Assembly: GCF_051020985.1 (NCBI RefSeq)
Contig: NC_134999.1
Coordinates: forward strand, 8,432,001-8,496,000
Direction: 5' to 3'
From: Nomia melanderi
Taxonomy: Eukaryota; Arthropoda; Insecta; Hymenoptera; Halictidae
Length of the DNA stretch: 64,000 nucleotides
Part shown: piece after piece, positions 13,320 to 23,858 of the stretch
Layout of the letters: every line of letters begins with the position of its first letter
Position numbering within the stretch: position 1 is the first letter of the stretch
Notes under the pieces: model-generated
What the model saw: only the letters and a program-made list of their open reading frames with translations
What the model was told of the DNA's origin: nothing
The model's database searches: none
Made by a program: the position numbers and the translations under genes

Positions 13320-13700
13320 CAGCCGGATGTAGCCTTGGTCCCTATGAGACCTCGTCCTGGAGTCCCATCACAGCTAAGTCAAATGGATCCCCCGGCCTAC
13401 CTGGCAATTCTGCCCGACGGAATCCAAGTTTTGCACTTTGGAAACCTGGATTGTATAGTCTAAAGTCATTTTCGACCAAAAGTATCCAGACCTGACCATC
13501 GGTCAGCCGGATGTAGCCTTGGACCCTATGAGACCTCGCACTGGTGTCCAATCACTGCTAAGTCAAATGGCTCCCCCGACCTTCCTCGCAATTCCGGCCG
13601 ACGGAATCCAAGTTTTCCTCTTTGGCAACCCGGTTTGTATACTCTAAAGTCATTTTCGACCAAAAGTACCCAGACCTTCCCATCGGTCAGCCGGATGTAG
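13320..13700 (+). repeat. Two-monomer block, first copy (partner at 15163)
   Basis: This matches 15163-15543 at an offset of 1,843 bp. Markers include AATGGATCCCCCGGCCTACC, AGACCTGACCATCGG, a TTGGACCC start and CTTTGGCAACCCGG. The two copies differ at a few bases, for example GCACTGGTGTCC against GCACTGGGTTCC. Confidence 0.85.
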
Positions 13701-15162
13701 CCTTCGTCCCTACGAGACGTCTCCCTGGTGTCCAATCACTGCTAAGTCAAATGACTTCCCCCGATCTTCCTGGCACTTCTGGCCGACGGAATCCAAGTTT
13801 TCCACTTTGGGAACCTGGATTGTATAGTCTAAAGTCAATTTCGACCAAAAGTAACCCGACCTTCCCATCGGTCAGCCGGATGTAGCCTTTGTCCCTATAA
13901 GACATCGTCCTGGAGTCCCATCACTGCTAAGTCAAATGGGTACCCCCAACCTTCCTGGCAATTCTGCCCGACGGAATCCAAGTTTTGCACTTTGGAAACC
14001 TGGATTGTATAGTCTAAAGTCACTTTCTACCAAAAGTATCCCGACATTCCCATCGGTCAGCCGGATGTAGCCGTGGTCCCTATGAGACCTCTCCCTGGTG
14101 TCCAATCACCGCTAAATCAAATGGCTACCCCCGACCTTCCTGGCAATTCTGCCCGACGGAATCCAAGTTTTGCACTTTGGAAGCCTGGATTGTATAGTCT
14201 AAAGTCAATTTCGACTAGAAGTATCCCGAACTTCCCATCGGTCAGCCGGATGTAGCCTTTGTCCTTATGAGACCTCGTCCTGGAGTCCCATCACAGCTAA
14301 GTCAAATGGCTCCCCCGACCTTCCTGGCAATTCCGGCCAACGGAATCCAAGTTTTCCACTTTGGAAACCTGGTTTGTATAGTCTAAAGTCAATTTCGACC
14401 AAAAGTATCCCGACCTTCCCATCGGTCAGCTGGATGTAGACTTGGTCCCTTTGAGACCTCGCCCTGGAGTCCCATCACAGCTAAGTCAAATGGCTCCCCC
14501 GACCTTCCTGGCAATTCCGGCCGACGGAATCAAAGTTTTCCACTTTGGAAACCTGGTTTGTATAGTCTAAAGTCAATTTCGACCAAAAGTAACCCGACCT
14601 TCCCATCGGTCAGCCGGATGTAGCCTTGGTCCTATGAGACCTCTCCCGGTTGTCCAATCACTTCTAAGTCAAATGACTACCCCCGACCTTCCTGGCGACT
14701 CTGGCCGACGGAATCCAAGTTTTCCAGTTTGGCAACCTGGTTTGTATAGTCTAAAGTCATTTTCGACCAAAAGTATCCAGACCTTCCCATCGGTCAGCCG
14801 GATGTAGCCTTGGTCCCTATGAGACCTCGCCCTGGTGTCCCATCACAGCTAAGTCAAATGGATCCCCCGGCCTACCTGGCAATTCTGCCCGACGGAATCC
14901 AAGTTTTGCACTTTGGAAACCTGGATTGTGTAGGCTAAAGTCAATTTCGACCAAAAGTATCCCGAACTTTCCATTGGTCAGTCGGATGTAGCCGTGGAAC
15001 CTATGAGACCTCGTCCTGGAGTCCCATCACTGCAAAGTCAAATTGCTACCCCCGACCTACCTGGCAATTCTGCCAACGGAATCCAAGTTTTGCACTTTGG
15101 AAACCTGGATTGTATAGTCTAAAGTCAATTTCGACCAATAGTATCCCGACCTTCCCATCGGT
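13701..15162 (+). repeat. Mixed monomers between the paired blocks
   Basis: About eight monomers. The one near 14256 carries TTTGTCCTTATGAG and CCGGCCAACGG, a type also found at about 7594, 9261 and 11111. A further GGATCCCCCGGCCTACC monomer lies near 14855-14930. Only satellite sequence is present. Confidence 0.8.
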
Positions 15163-15543
15163 CAGCCGGATGTAGCCTTGGTCCCTATGAGACCTCGTCC
15201 TGGAGTCCCATCACAGCTAAGTCAAATGGATCCCCCGGCCTACCTGGCAATTCTGCCCGACGGAATCCAAGTTTTGCACTTTGGAAACCTGGATTGTATA
15301 GTCTAAAGTCATTTTCGACCAAAAGTATCCAGACCTGACCATCGGTCAGCCGGATGTAGCCTTGGACCCTATGAGACCTCGCACTGGGTTCCAATCACTG
15401 CTAAGTCAAATGGCTCCCCCGACCTTCCTCGCAATTCCGGCCGACGGAATCCAAGTTTTCCTCTTTGGCAACCCGGTTTGTATAGTCTAAAGTCATTTTC
15501 GACCAAAAGTACCCAGACCTTCCCATCGGTCAGCCGGATGTAG
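15163..15543 (+). repeat. Two-monomer block, second copy (partner at 13320)
   Basis: See the partner at 13320-13700. It is followed directly at 15546 by a monomer of the type seen at 5378 and 6118 (GTTACCCCCGATGTTCC), which places blocks that are 10 kb apart elsewhere next to each other. Confidence 0.85.
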
Positions 15544-16232
15544 CCTTGGTCCCTATGAGACCTCGCCCTGGTGTCCAGTCACTGCTAAGTCAAATGGTTA
15601 CCCCCGATGTTCCTGGCAATTCTGCCCGACGGAATCCAAGTTTTGCACTTTGGAAACCGGGACTGTATAGTCTAAAGTCAATTTCGACCAAAAGTATCCC
15701 GAACTTCCCATCGGTCAGCCGGATGTAGCCTTGGTCCCTATGAGACCTCTCCCTGGTGTCCAATCACTTCAAAGTCAAATGGCTACCCCCGACCTTCCTG
15801 GAACTTCTGCCCGACGGAATCCAAGTTTTGCACTTTGGAAATCTGGATTATATAGTCTAAAGTCAATTTCGACCAAAAGTATCCCGAACTTCCCATCGGT
15901 CAGCCGGATGTAGCCTTGGAACCTATGAGACCTCGTCCTGGAGTCACATCAGTGCTAAATCAAATGACTACCCCCGACCTTCCTGGCAATTCTGCCCGAC
16001 GGTATCCAAGTTTTCCACTTTGGAAACCTGGTTTGTATAGTCTAAAGTCAATTTCGACCAAAAGTATCCCGACCTTCCCATCGGTCAGCCGGATGTAGCC
16101 TTGGTCCCTATGAGATCTCGTCCTCGATTCCCATCACTGCTAAGTCAAAACGCTTAACCCCGACCTTCCTGGCAATTCCGGCCGACGGAATCCAAGTTTT
16201 GCACTTTGGAAACCTGGATTGTATAGTCTAAA
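15544..16232 (+). repeat. Mixed monomers
   Basis: Under four monomers. The unit at 15731 combines the start seen at 5563 with the end seen at 5727, so it looks like a recombinant. It reappears almost unchanged at 21086 and 22196. No gene is visible. Confidence 0.8.
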
Positions 16233-17137
16233 GTCAATTGCGACAAGAAGTATACCAACCTTCCCATCGGTCAGCCGGATGTAGCCTTGGAACCTATGAG
16301 ACCTCGTCCTGGAGTCCCATCACTGCTAAGTGAAATGGCTACACCCGACCTTCCTGGCAACTCTGCCCGACGGAATCCAAGTTTTCCACTTTGGAAACCT
16401 GGTTTGGACAGTCTAAAGTCAATTTCGACTAAAAGTATCCTGAACTTCCCATCGGTCAGCCGGATGTTGCCTTGGAACCTGACACCTCGTCCTGGAGTCC
16501 CATCACTGCTAAGTCAAATGGCTATCCCCGACATTCCTGGCCATTCTGCCCGACGGAATCCAAGTTTTGCACTTTGGAAACCTGGATTGTATAGTCTAAA
16601 GTCAATTTCGACAAGAAGTATACCAACCTTCCCATCGGTCAACCGGATGTAGCCTTGGAACCTATGAGACGTCCTGGAGTCCCATCACTGCTAAGTGAAA
16701 TGGCTACACCCGACCTTCCTGGCAACTCTGCCCGACGGAATCCAAGTTTTCCACTTTGGAAACCTGGTTTGGACAGTCTAAAGTCAATTTCGACTAAAAG
16801 TATCCTGAACTTCCCATCGGTCAGCCGGATGTTGCCTTGGAACCTGAGACCTCGTCCTGGAGTCCCATCACTGCTAAGTCGAATGGCTACACCCGACCTT
16901 CCTGGCAATTCTGGCCGACGGAATCCAAGTTTTGCACTTTGGAAAACTGGTTTGTATAGTCTAAAGTCAATTTCGGCCACATGTATCCCGACCTTCCCAT
17001 CGGTCAGCAGGATGTAGCCTTGGTCCCTATGAGACCTCGTCCTGGAGTCCCATCACAGCTAAGTCAAATGGATCCCCCGACCTTCCTGGCAATTCCGGCC
17101 GACGGAATCCAAGTTTTGCACTTTGGAAACCGGAAGT
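16233..17137 (+). repeat. Dimer of about 368 bp with frame-joining 183-bp variants
   Basis: The pattern near 16233-16600 repeats near 16603-16968. Markers are GACAAGAAGTATACC, AAGTGAAATGGCTACACCC and GGTTTGGACAGTC. The second copy lost three bases in GAGACCTCGTCC (near 16670). Within each dimer one monomer junction has CCTGAGACC or CCTGACACC in place of CCTATGAGACC, a two-base loss, and TTGCC in place of TAGCC. Parts reappear at 18388-18637 and about 18700-18930. Confidence 0.85.
16287..16652 (+). other. Two-monomer open frame of 121 codons (not a gene)
   Basis: The usual TAG at the monomer end is TTG here, and the next unit is two bases shorter, so its length becomes a multiple of three and the open frame runs through two monomers. 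The same arrangement gives 120 codons at 16655-17017 and 121 codons at 18314-18679. The frame starts at TTG, contains nothing but satellite translation and has no signal of transcription or translation. I regard it as a duplication by-product. Confidence 0.6.
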
Positions 17138-18387
17138 GTATAGTCTAAAGTCAATTTCGACCAAATGTATCCCGAACTTCCCATCGGTCAGCCGGATGTA
17201 GCCTTGGTCCCTATGAGACCTCTCCCTGGTGTCCAATCACTTCAAAGTCAAATGGCTTCCCCCGACATTCCTGGCAATTCTGGCCGACGGAATCCAAGTT
17301 TTCCACTTTGGCAATCTGGTTTGTATAGTCTAAAGTCATTTTCGACCAAAAGTATCCAGACCTTCCCATCGGTCAGCCGGATGTAGCCTTCGTCCCTATG
17401 AGACATCGTCCTGGAGTCCCATCACTGCTAAGTCAAATGGCAACCCCCGACGTTCCTGGAACTTCTGCCCGACGGAATCCAAGCTTTGCACTTTGGAAAC
17501 CTGGATTGTATAGTGTAAAGTCAATTAAGACCAAAAGTATCGCGAACTTCCCATCGGTCAGCCGGATGTAGCCTTGGTCCCTATGAGATCTCGTCCTGGA
17601 GTCCCATCACTGCTAAGTCAAATGACTACCCCCGACCTTCCTGGCAATTCTGCCCAACAGAATCCAAGTTTTGCACTTTGGAATCCTGGTTTGTATAGTC
17701 TAAAGTCAATTTCGACCAAAAGTATCCCGACCTTCCCATCGGTCAGCCGGATGTAGCCTTCGTCCCTATGAGACATCGTCCTGGAGTCCCATCACTGGTA
17801 AGTCAAATGGCTACCACCGACCTTCCTGGCAATTCTGGCCGACGGAATCCAAGTTTTCCACTTTGGAAACCTTTATTGTTTAGTCTAAAGTCAATTTCGA
17901 CCAAAAGTATCCCGACCTTCCCATCGGTCAGCCGGATGTAGCCTTCGTCCCTATGAGACATCGTCCTGGAGTCCCATCACTGCTAAGTGAAATGGCTACC
18001 CCCGACCTTCCTGGCAATTCTGCCCGACGGTGTACAAGTTTTTCGCTTTGGAAACCTGGTTTGTATAGTCTAAAGTCAATTTCGACCAAAAGTATACCGA
18101 CCTTCTCATCGGCCAGCCGGATGTAGCCTTCGTCCCTATGAGACATAGTCCTGGAGTCCCATCACTGCTAAGTGAAATGGCTACCCCCGACCCTCCTGGC
18201 AATTCTGCCCGACGGTGTCCAAGTTTTTCTCTTTGGAATCCTGGTTTGTATAGTCTAAAGTCAATTTCGACCAAAAGTATCCCGACCTTCCCATCGGTCA
18301 GCCGGATGTAGCCTTGGTCCCTATGAGACCTCTCCCTGGTGTCCAATCACTTCTAAGTCAAATGGCATCCCCCGACATTCCTGGCAA
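17138..18387 (+). repeat. Block of about 1.25 kb, copy 1 (partner at 19355)
   Basis: This matches 19355-20789 at an offset of 2,217 bp, then 2,402 bp after the second copy gains one monomer. The match ends at a C/T difference at 18388/20790. Markers include CCTTTATTGTTTAG, CGACGGTGTACAAG, ATCGGCCAGCCGG and GACATAGTCC. Confidence 0.87.
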
Positions 18388-18951
18388 CTCTGCCCGACGG
18401 AATCCAAGTTTTCCACTTTGGAAACCTGGTTTGGACAGTCTAAAGTCAATTTCGACTAAAAGTATCCTGAACTTCCCATCGGTCAGCCGGATGTTGCCTT
18501 GGAACCTGAGACCTCGTCCTGGAGTCCCATCACTGCTAAGTCAAATGGCTATCCCCGACATTCCTGGCCATTCTGCCCGACGGAATCCAAGTTTTGCACT
18601 TTGGAAACCTGGATTGTATAGTCTAAAGTCAATTTCGACCAAAAGTAACCCGACCTTCCCATCGGTCAGCCGGATGTAGCCTTGGTTCCTATCAGATCTC
18701 GTCCTGGAGTCCCATCACTGCTAAGTCGAATGGCTACACCCGACCTTCCTGGCAATTCTGGCCGACGGAATCCAAGTTTTGCACTTTGGAAAACTGGTTT
18801 GTATAGTCTAAAGTCAATTTCGGCCACATGTATCCCGACCTTCCCATCGGTCAGCAGGATGTAGCCTTGGTCCCTATGAGACCTCGTCCTGGAGTCCCAT
18901 CACAGCTAAGTCAAATGGATCCCCCGACCTTCCTGGCAATTCCGGCCGACG
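18388..18951 (+). repeat. Pieces of the 16.3-17.1 kb dimer region reused
   Basis: From 18388 the sequence follows 16361-16610 (GGTTTGGACAGTC, TTGCCTTGGAACCTGAGACC, GGCCATTCTGCCC). From about 18700 it follows about 16855-17085 (AAGTCGAATGGCTACACCC, TTTCGGCCACATG, CAGCAGGATG). The mosaic joins two pieces that are separated in the source region. Confidence 0.8.
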
Positions 18952-19354
18952 GAATCAAAGTTTTCCACTTTGGAAACCTTGTTTGTATAGTCTAAAGTCA
19001 ATTTAGACCAAAAGTATCCCGACCCTCCCATCGGTCAGCCGGATGCAGCCTTGGTCCCTATGGGACCTCTCCCCGGTGTCCAATCACTGCTAAGTCAAAT
19101 GGCTTCCCCCGACCTTCCTGGCAATTCTGGCCTACGGAATCCAATTTTTCCGCTTTGGAAACCTGGTTTGTATAGTCTAAAGATAATTTCGACCTAAAGT
19201 ATCCCAAACTTCCCATCGGTCAGCCGGATGTAGCCTTGGAACCCATGAGACCTCGTCCTGGAGTCCCATCACTGCTAAGTCAAATGGCTATCCCCGTCCT
19301 TCCTGGCAATTCTGCCCGACGGAAACCAAGTTTGGAACTTTGGAAACCTGGATT
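18952..19354 (+). repeat. Downstream copy of the 1951 block (first part)
   Basis: This matches 1951 onward at an offset of 17,001 bp, with the same rare bases. It leads directly into the block at 19355, which continues the match to 2566-3157 at an offset of 16,816 bp. Confidence 0.84.
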
Positions 19355-20789
19355 TTATAGTCTAAAGTCAATTTCGACCAAATGTATCCCGAACTTCCCA
19401 TCGGTCAGCCGGATGTAGCCTTGGTCCCTATGAGACCTCTCCCTGGTGTCCAATCACTTCAAAGTCAAATGGCTTCCCCCGACATTCCTGGCAATTCTGG
19501 CCGACGGAATCCAAGTTTTCCACTTTGGCAATCTGGTTTGTATAGTCTAAAGTCATTTTCGACCAAAAGTATCCAGACCTTCCCATCGGTCAGCCGGATG
19601 TAGCCTTCGTCCCTATGAGACATCGTCCTGGAGTCCCATCACTGCTAAGTCAAATGGCAACCCCCGACGTTCCTGGAACTTCTGCCCGACGGAATCCAAG
19701 CTTTGCACTTTGGAAACCTGGATTGTATAGTGTAAAGTCAATTAAGACCAAAAGTATCGCGAACTTCCCATCGGTCAGCCGGATGTAGCCTTGGAACCTA
19801 TAAGATCTCGTCCTGGAGTCCCATCACTGCTAAATCAAATGACTACCACCGACCTTCCTGGCAATTCTGCCCGACGGAATCCAAGTTTTGCACTTTGGAA
19901 ACCTGGATTGTATAGTGTAAAGTCAATTAAGACCAAAAGTATCGCGAACTTCCCATCGGTCAGCCGGATGTAGCCTTGGTCCCTATGAGATCTCGTCCTG
20001 GAGTCCCATCACTGCTAAGTCAAATGACTACCCCCGACCTTCCTGGCAATTCTGCCCAACAGAATCCAAGTTTTGCACTTTGGAATCCTGGTTTGTATAG
20101 TCTAAAGTCAATTTCGACCAAAAGTATCCCGACCTTCCCATCGGTCAGCCGGATGTAGCCTTCGTCCCTATGAGACATCGTCCTGGAGTCCCATCACTGG
20201 TAAGTCAAATGGCTACCCCCGACCTTCCTGGCAATTCTGGCCGACGGAATCCAAGTTTTCCACTTTGGAAACCTTTATTGTTTAGTCTAAACTCAATTTC
20301 GACCAAAAGTATCCCGACCTTCCCATCGGTCAGCCGGATGTAGCCTTCGTCCCTATGAGACATCGTCCTGGAGTCCCATCAGTGCTAAGTGAAATGGCTA
20401 CCCCCGACCTTCCTGGCAATTCTGCCCGACGGTGTACAAGTTTTTCGCTTTGGAAACCTGGTTTGTATAGTCTAAAGTCAATTTCGACCAAAAGTATACC
20501 GACCTTCTCATCGGCCAGCCGGATGTAGCCTTCGTCCGTATGAGACATAGTCCTGGAGTCCCATCACTGCTAAGTGAAATGGCTACCCCCGACCCTCCTG
20601 GCAATTCTGCCCGACGGTGTCCAAGTTTTTCTCTTTGGAATCCTGGTTTGTATAGTCTAAAGTCAATTTCGACCAAAAGTATCCCGACCTTCCCATCGGT
20701 CAGCCGGATGTAGCCTTGGTCCCTATGAGACCTCTCCCTGGTGTCCAATCACTTCTAAGTCAAATGGCATCCCCCGACATTCCTGGCAA
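19355..20789 (+). repeat. Block of about 1.4 kb, copy 2 (partner at 17138)
   Basis: This is the copy of 17138-18387 with one extra monomer at 19791-19973. The extra monomer resembles its left neighbour and the unit at 2975 (TATAGTGTAAAG, ATTAAGACC). A few base changes separate the copies, such as CTACCACCG at 17813 against CTACCCCCG here, and CGTCCGTATG near 20534. Confidence 0.87.
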
Positions 20790-21752
20790 TTCTGGCCGAC
20801 GGAATCCAAGTTTTCCACTTTGGCAATCTGGTTTGTATAGTCTAAAGTCATTTTCGACCAAAAGTATCCCGAACTTCCCATGGGTCTGCCGGATGTAGCC
20901 TTCGTCCCTATGAGACATCGTCGTGATGTCCCATCACTGCTAAGTCAAATGGCTACCCCCGACCCTCCTGGCAATTCTGCCCGACGGTGTCCAAGTTTTT
21001 CTCTTTGGAATCCTGGTTTGTATAGTCTAAAGTCAATTTCGACCAAAAGTATCCCGACCTTCCCATCGGTCAGCCGGATGTAGCCTTGGTCCCTATGAGA
21101 CCTCTCCCTGGTGTCCAATCACTTCAAAGTCAAATGGCTACCCCCGACCTTCCTGGAACTTCTGCCCGACGGAATCCAAGTTTTGCACTTTGGAAATCTG
21201 GATTATATAGTCTAAAGTCAATTTCGACCAAAAGTATCCCGAACTTCTCATCGGTCAGCCGGATGTAGCCTTGGTCCCTATGAGATCTCGTCCTGGAGTC
21301 CCATCACTGCTAAGTCAAATGACTACCCGCGACCTTCCTGGCAATTCTGCCCGACGGAATCCAAGTTTTGCACTTTGGAAACCTGGATTGCATAGTCTAA
21401 AGTCAATTTCGACCAAAAGTATCCAGACCTTCCCATCGGTCAGCCGGATGTAGCCTTGCAACCTATGAGACCTCGTCCTGGAGTCCCATCACTGCTAAGT
21501 GAAATGACTACCCCCGACCTTCCTGGCAATTCTGCCACGACGAAATGCAAGTTTTGCACTTTGGAAACCTGGATTGTATAGTCTAAAGTCAATTTCGACC
21601 AAAAGTATCCCGACCTTCCCATCGGTCAGCCGGATGTAGCCTTGGTCCCTACGAGAACTCGTCCTGGAGTCCCATCACAGCTAAGTCAAATGTTTCCCCC
21701 GAGCTTCCTCGCAATTCCGGCCGATGGAATCCAAGTTTTCCACTTTGAAAAC
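20643..21752 (+). repeat. Hexamer (1,110 bp), copy 1
   Basis: Six monomers repeated immediately at 21753. Corresponding monomers start at 20716/21826, 21086/22196 and 21271/22381, all exactly 1,110 bp apart. The copies look identical or nearly so by eye, which suggests a recent tandem duplication. The left limit is marked by GGAATCC here against GAAAACC in front of copy 2. Confidence 0.9.
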
Positions 21753-22862
21753 CTGGTTTGTATAGTCTAAAGTCAATTTCGACCAAAAGTATCCCGACCT
21801 TCCCATCGGTCAGCCGGATGTAGCCTTGGTCCCTATGAGACCTCTCCCTGGTGTCCAATCACTTCTAAGTCAAATGGCATCCCCCGACATTCCTGGCAAT
21901 TCTGGCCGACGGAATCCAAGTTTTCCACTTTGGCAATCTGGTTTGTATAGTCTAAAGTCATTTTCGACCAAAAGTATCCCGAACTTCCCATGGGTCTGCC
22001 GGATGTAGCCTTCGTCCCTATGAGACATCGTCGTGATGTCCCATCACTGCTAAGTCAAATGGCTACCCCCGACCCTCCTGGCAATTCTGCCCGACGGTGT
22101 CCAAGTTTTTCTCTTTGGAATCCTGGTTTGTATAGTCTAAAGTCAATTTCGACCAAAAGTATCCCGACCTTCCCATCGGTCAGCCGGATGTAGCCTTGGT
22201 CCCTATGAGACCTCTCCCTGGTGTCCAATCACTTCAAAGTCAAATGGCTACCCCCGACCTTCCTGGAACTTCTGCCCGACGGAATCCAAGTTTTGCACTT
22301 TGGAAATCTGGATTATATAGTCTAAAGTCAATTTCGACCAAAAGTATCCCGAACTTCTCATCGGTCAGCCGGATGTAGCCTTGGTCCCTATGAGATCTCG
22401 TCCTGGAGTCCCATCACTGCTAAGTCAAATGACTACCCGCGACCTTCCTGGCAATTCTGCCCGACGGAATCCAAGTTTTGCACTTTGGAAACCTGGATTG
22501 CATAGTCTAAAGTCAATTTCGACCAAAAGTATCCAGACCTTCCCATCGGTCAGCCGGATGTAGCCTTGCAACCTATGAGACCTCGTCCTGGAGTCCCATC
22601 ACTGCTAAGTGAAATGACTACCCCCGACCTTCCTGGCAATTCTGCCACGACGAAATGCAAGTTTTGCACTTTGGAAACCTGGATTGTATAGTCTAAAGTC
22701 AATTTCGACCAAAAGTATCCCGACCTTCCCATCGGTCAGCCGGATGTAGCCTTGGTCCCTACGAGAACTCGTCCTGGAGTCCCATCACAGCTAAGTCAAA
22801 TGTTTCCCCCGAGCTTCCTCGCAATTCCGGCCGATGGAATCCAAGTTTTCCACTTTGAAAAC
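21753..22862 (+). repeat. Hexamer (1,110 bp), copy 2
   Basis: Second tandem copy of 20643-21752. The next 87 or so bases (to about 22949) still match the start of the hexamer before GAGAGCTCTCCC appears, so the exchange point cannot be placed more finely than that tract. Confidence 0.9.
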
Positions 22863-23673
22863 CTGGTTTGTATAGTCTAAAGTCAATTTCGACCAAAAGT
22901 ATCCCGACCTTCCCATCGGTCAGCCGGATGTAGCCTTGGTCCCTATGAGAGCTCTCCCTGGTGTCCAATCACTATTAAGTCAAATGGCTTCCCCCGACCT
23001 TCCTGCCAATTCTGGCCGACCGAATCCAAGTTTTCCACTTTGAAAACCTGGATTGTACAGTCTAAAGTCAATTTCGACCAAAAGTATCCCGACCTTCCCA
23101 TCGGTCAGCCGGATGTAGCCTTGGTCCTATGAGACCTCTCCCTGGTGTCCAATCACCTCTAAGTCAAATGGCTTCCCCCGACCTTCCTGGCAATTCTGGC
23201 CGACGGAATCAAAGTTTTCCACTTTGGCAACCTGGATTGTATAGTCTAAAGTCATTTTCGAACAAAAGTATCCCGACCTTCCCATCGGTCAGCCGGATGT
23301 AGCCTTGGTCCCTATGAGATCTCGTCCTGGAGTCCCATCACTGCTAAGTCAAATGGTTACCCCCGATGTTCCTGGCAATTCTGCCCGACGGAATCCAAGT
23401 TTTGCACTTTGGAAACCTGGATTGTATAGTCTAAAGTCAATTTTGACCAAAAGTATCCCGACCTTCCCACCGGTCAGCCGGATGTAGCCTTGGAACCTAT
23501 GAGACCTCGTCCTGGAGTCCCATCAAAGCTAAGTCAAATGGCTCCCCCGACCTTCCTCGCAATTCCGGCCGACGGAATCCAAGTTTTCCACTTTGAAAAC
23601 CTGGATTGTATAGTCTAAAGTCAATCTTGACCAAAAGTATCCCGAACTTCCCATCGGTCAGCCGGATATAGCC

Positions 23674-23858
23674 TTGGAACCTATGAGACCTCGTCCTGGA
23701 GTCCCATCACTGCTAAGTCAAGTGGCTACCCCCGACCTTCCTGGCAATTCTGCCCGACGGAATCCAAGTTTTGCACTTTGGAATCCTGGATTGTATAGTC
23801 TAAAGTCAATTTCGACCAAAAGTATCCCGACCTTCCCATCGGTCAGCCGGATGTAGCC
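23674..23858 (+). repeat. Representative near-consensus 185-bp monomer
   Basis: This unit is close to the majority form and serves as a map. CCTGG lies at 23695-23699, CTAAGTCAA at 23713-23721 and CCCGACCTTCC at 23731-23741. A second CCTGG is at 23785-23789, CTAAAGTCAA at 23800-23809 and a second CCCGACCTTCC at 23826-23836. It ends in a GC-rich imperfect palindrome at 23837-23853. Variants that define subfamilies elsewhere include TTGGAACC, TTGGTCCC or TTCGTCCC at the start; CTCGTCCTGGAGTCCC against CTCTCCCTGGTGTCCA; TCTGCCCGACGG, TCTGGCCGACGG or TCCGGCCGACGG; and TTGCACTTTGGAAAC against TTCCACTTTGGCAAC. The open frame from TTG at 23674 to the terminal TAG is shared by most monomers and is not considered a gene. 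Confidence 0.9.
23837..23853. other. Imperfect palindrome at the monomer end (example position)
   Basis: The 17 bases CATCGGTCAGCCGGATG can pair as CATC with GATG and GG with CC, leaving one unpaired G and a TCAG loop. The segment recurs near the end of almost every monomer. Common variants fall in the loop (GGTCTGCC near 742, 27353 and 40292; GGTCGGCC near 32345 and 47780) or at the unpaired base (GCCAGATG near 7215, 39191 and 62567). Others break the stem (CATGGGTC, CGTTCAGCC). It may be a protein-binding dyad or simply a conserved tract; the sequence alone does not decide. Confidence 0.45.

Noticed and set aside
23812..23830. CENP-B box in TTTCGACCAAAAGTATCC
   Set aside because: The TTCG and the central A match the box, but the CGGG half is absent on both strands.
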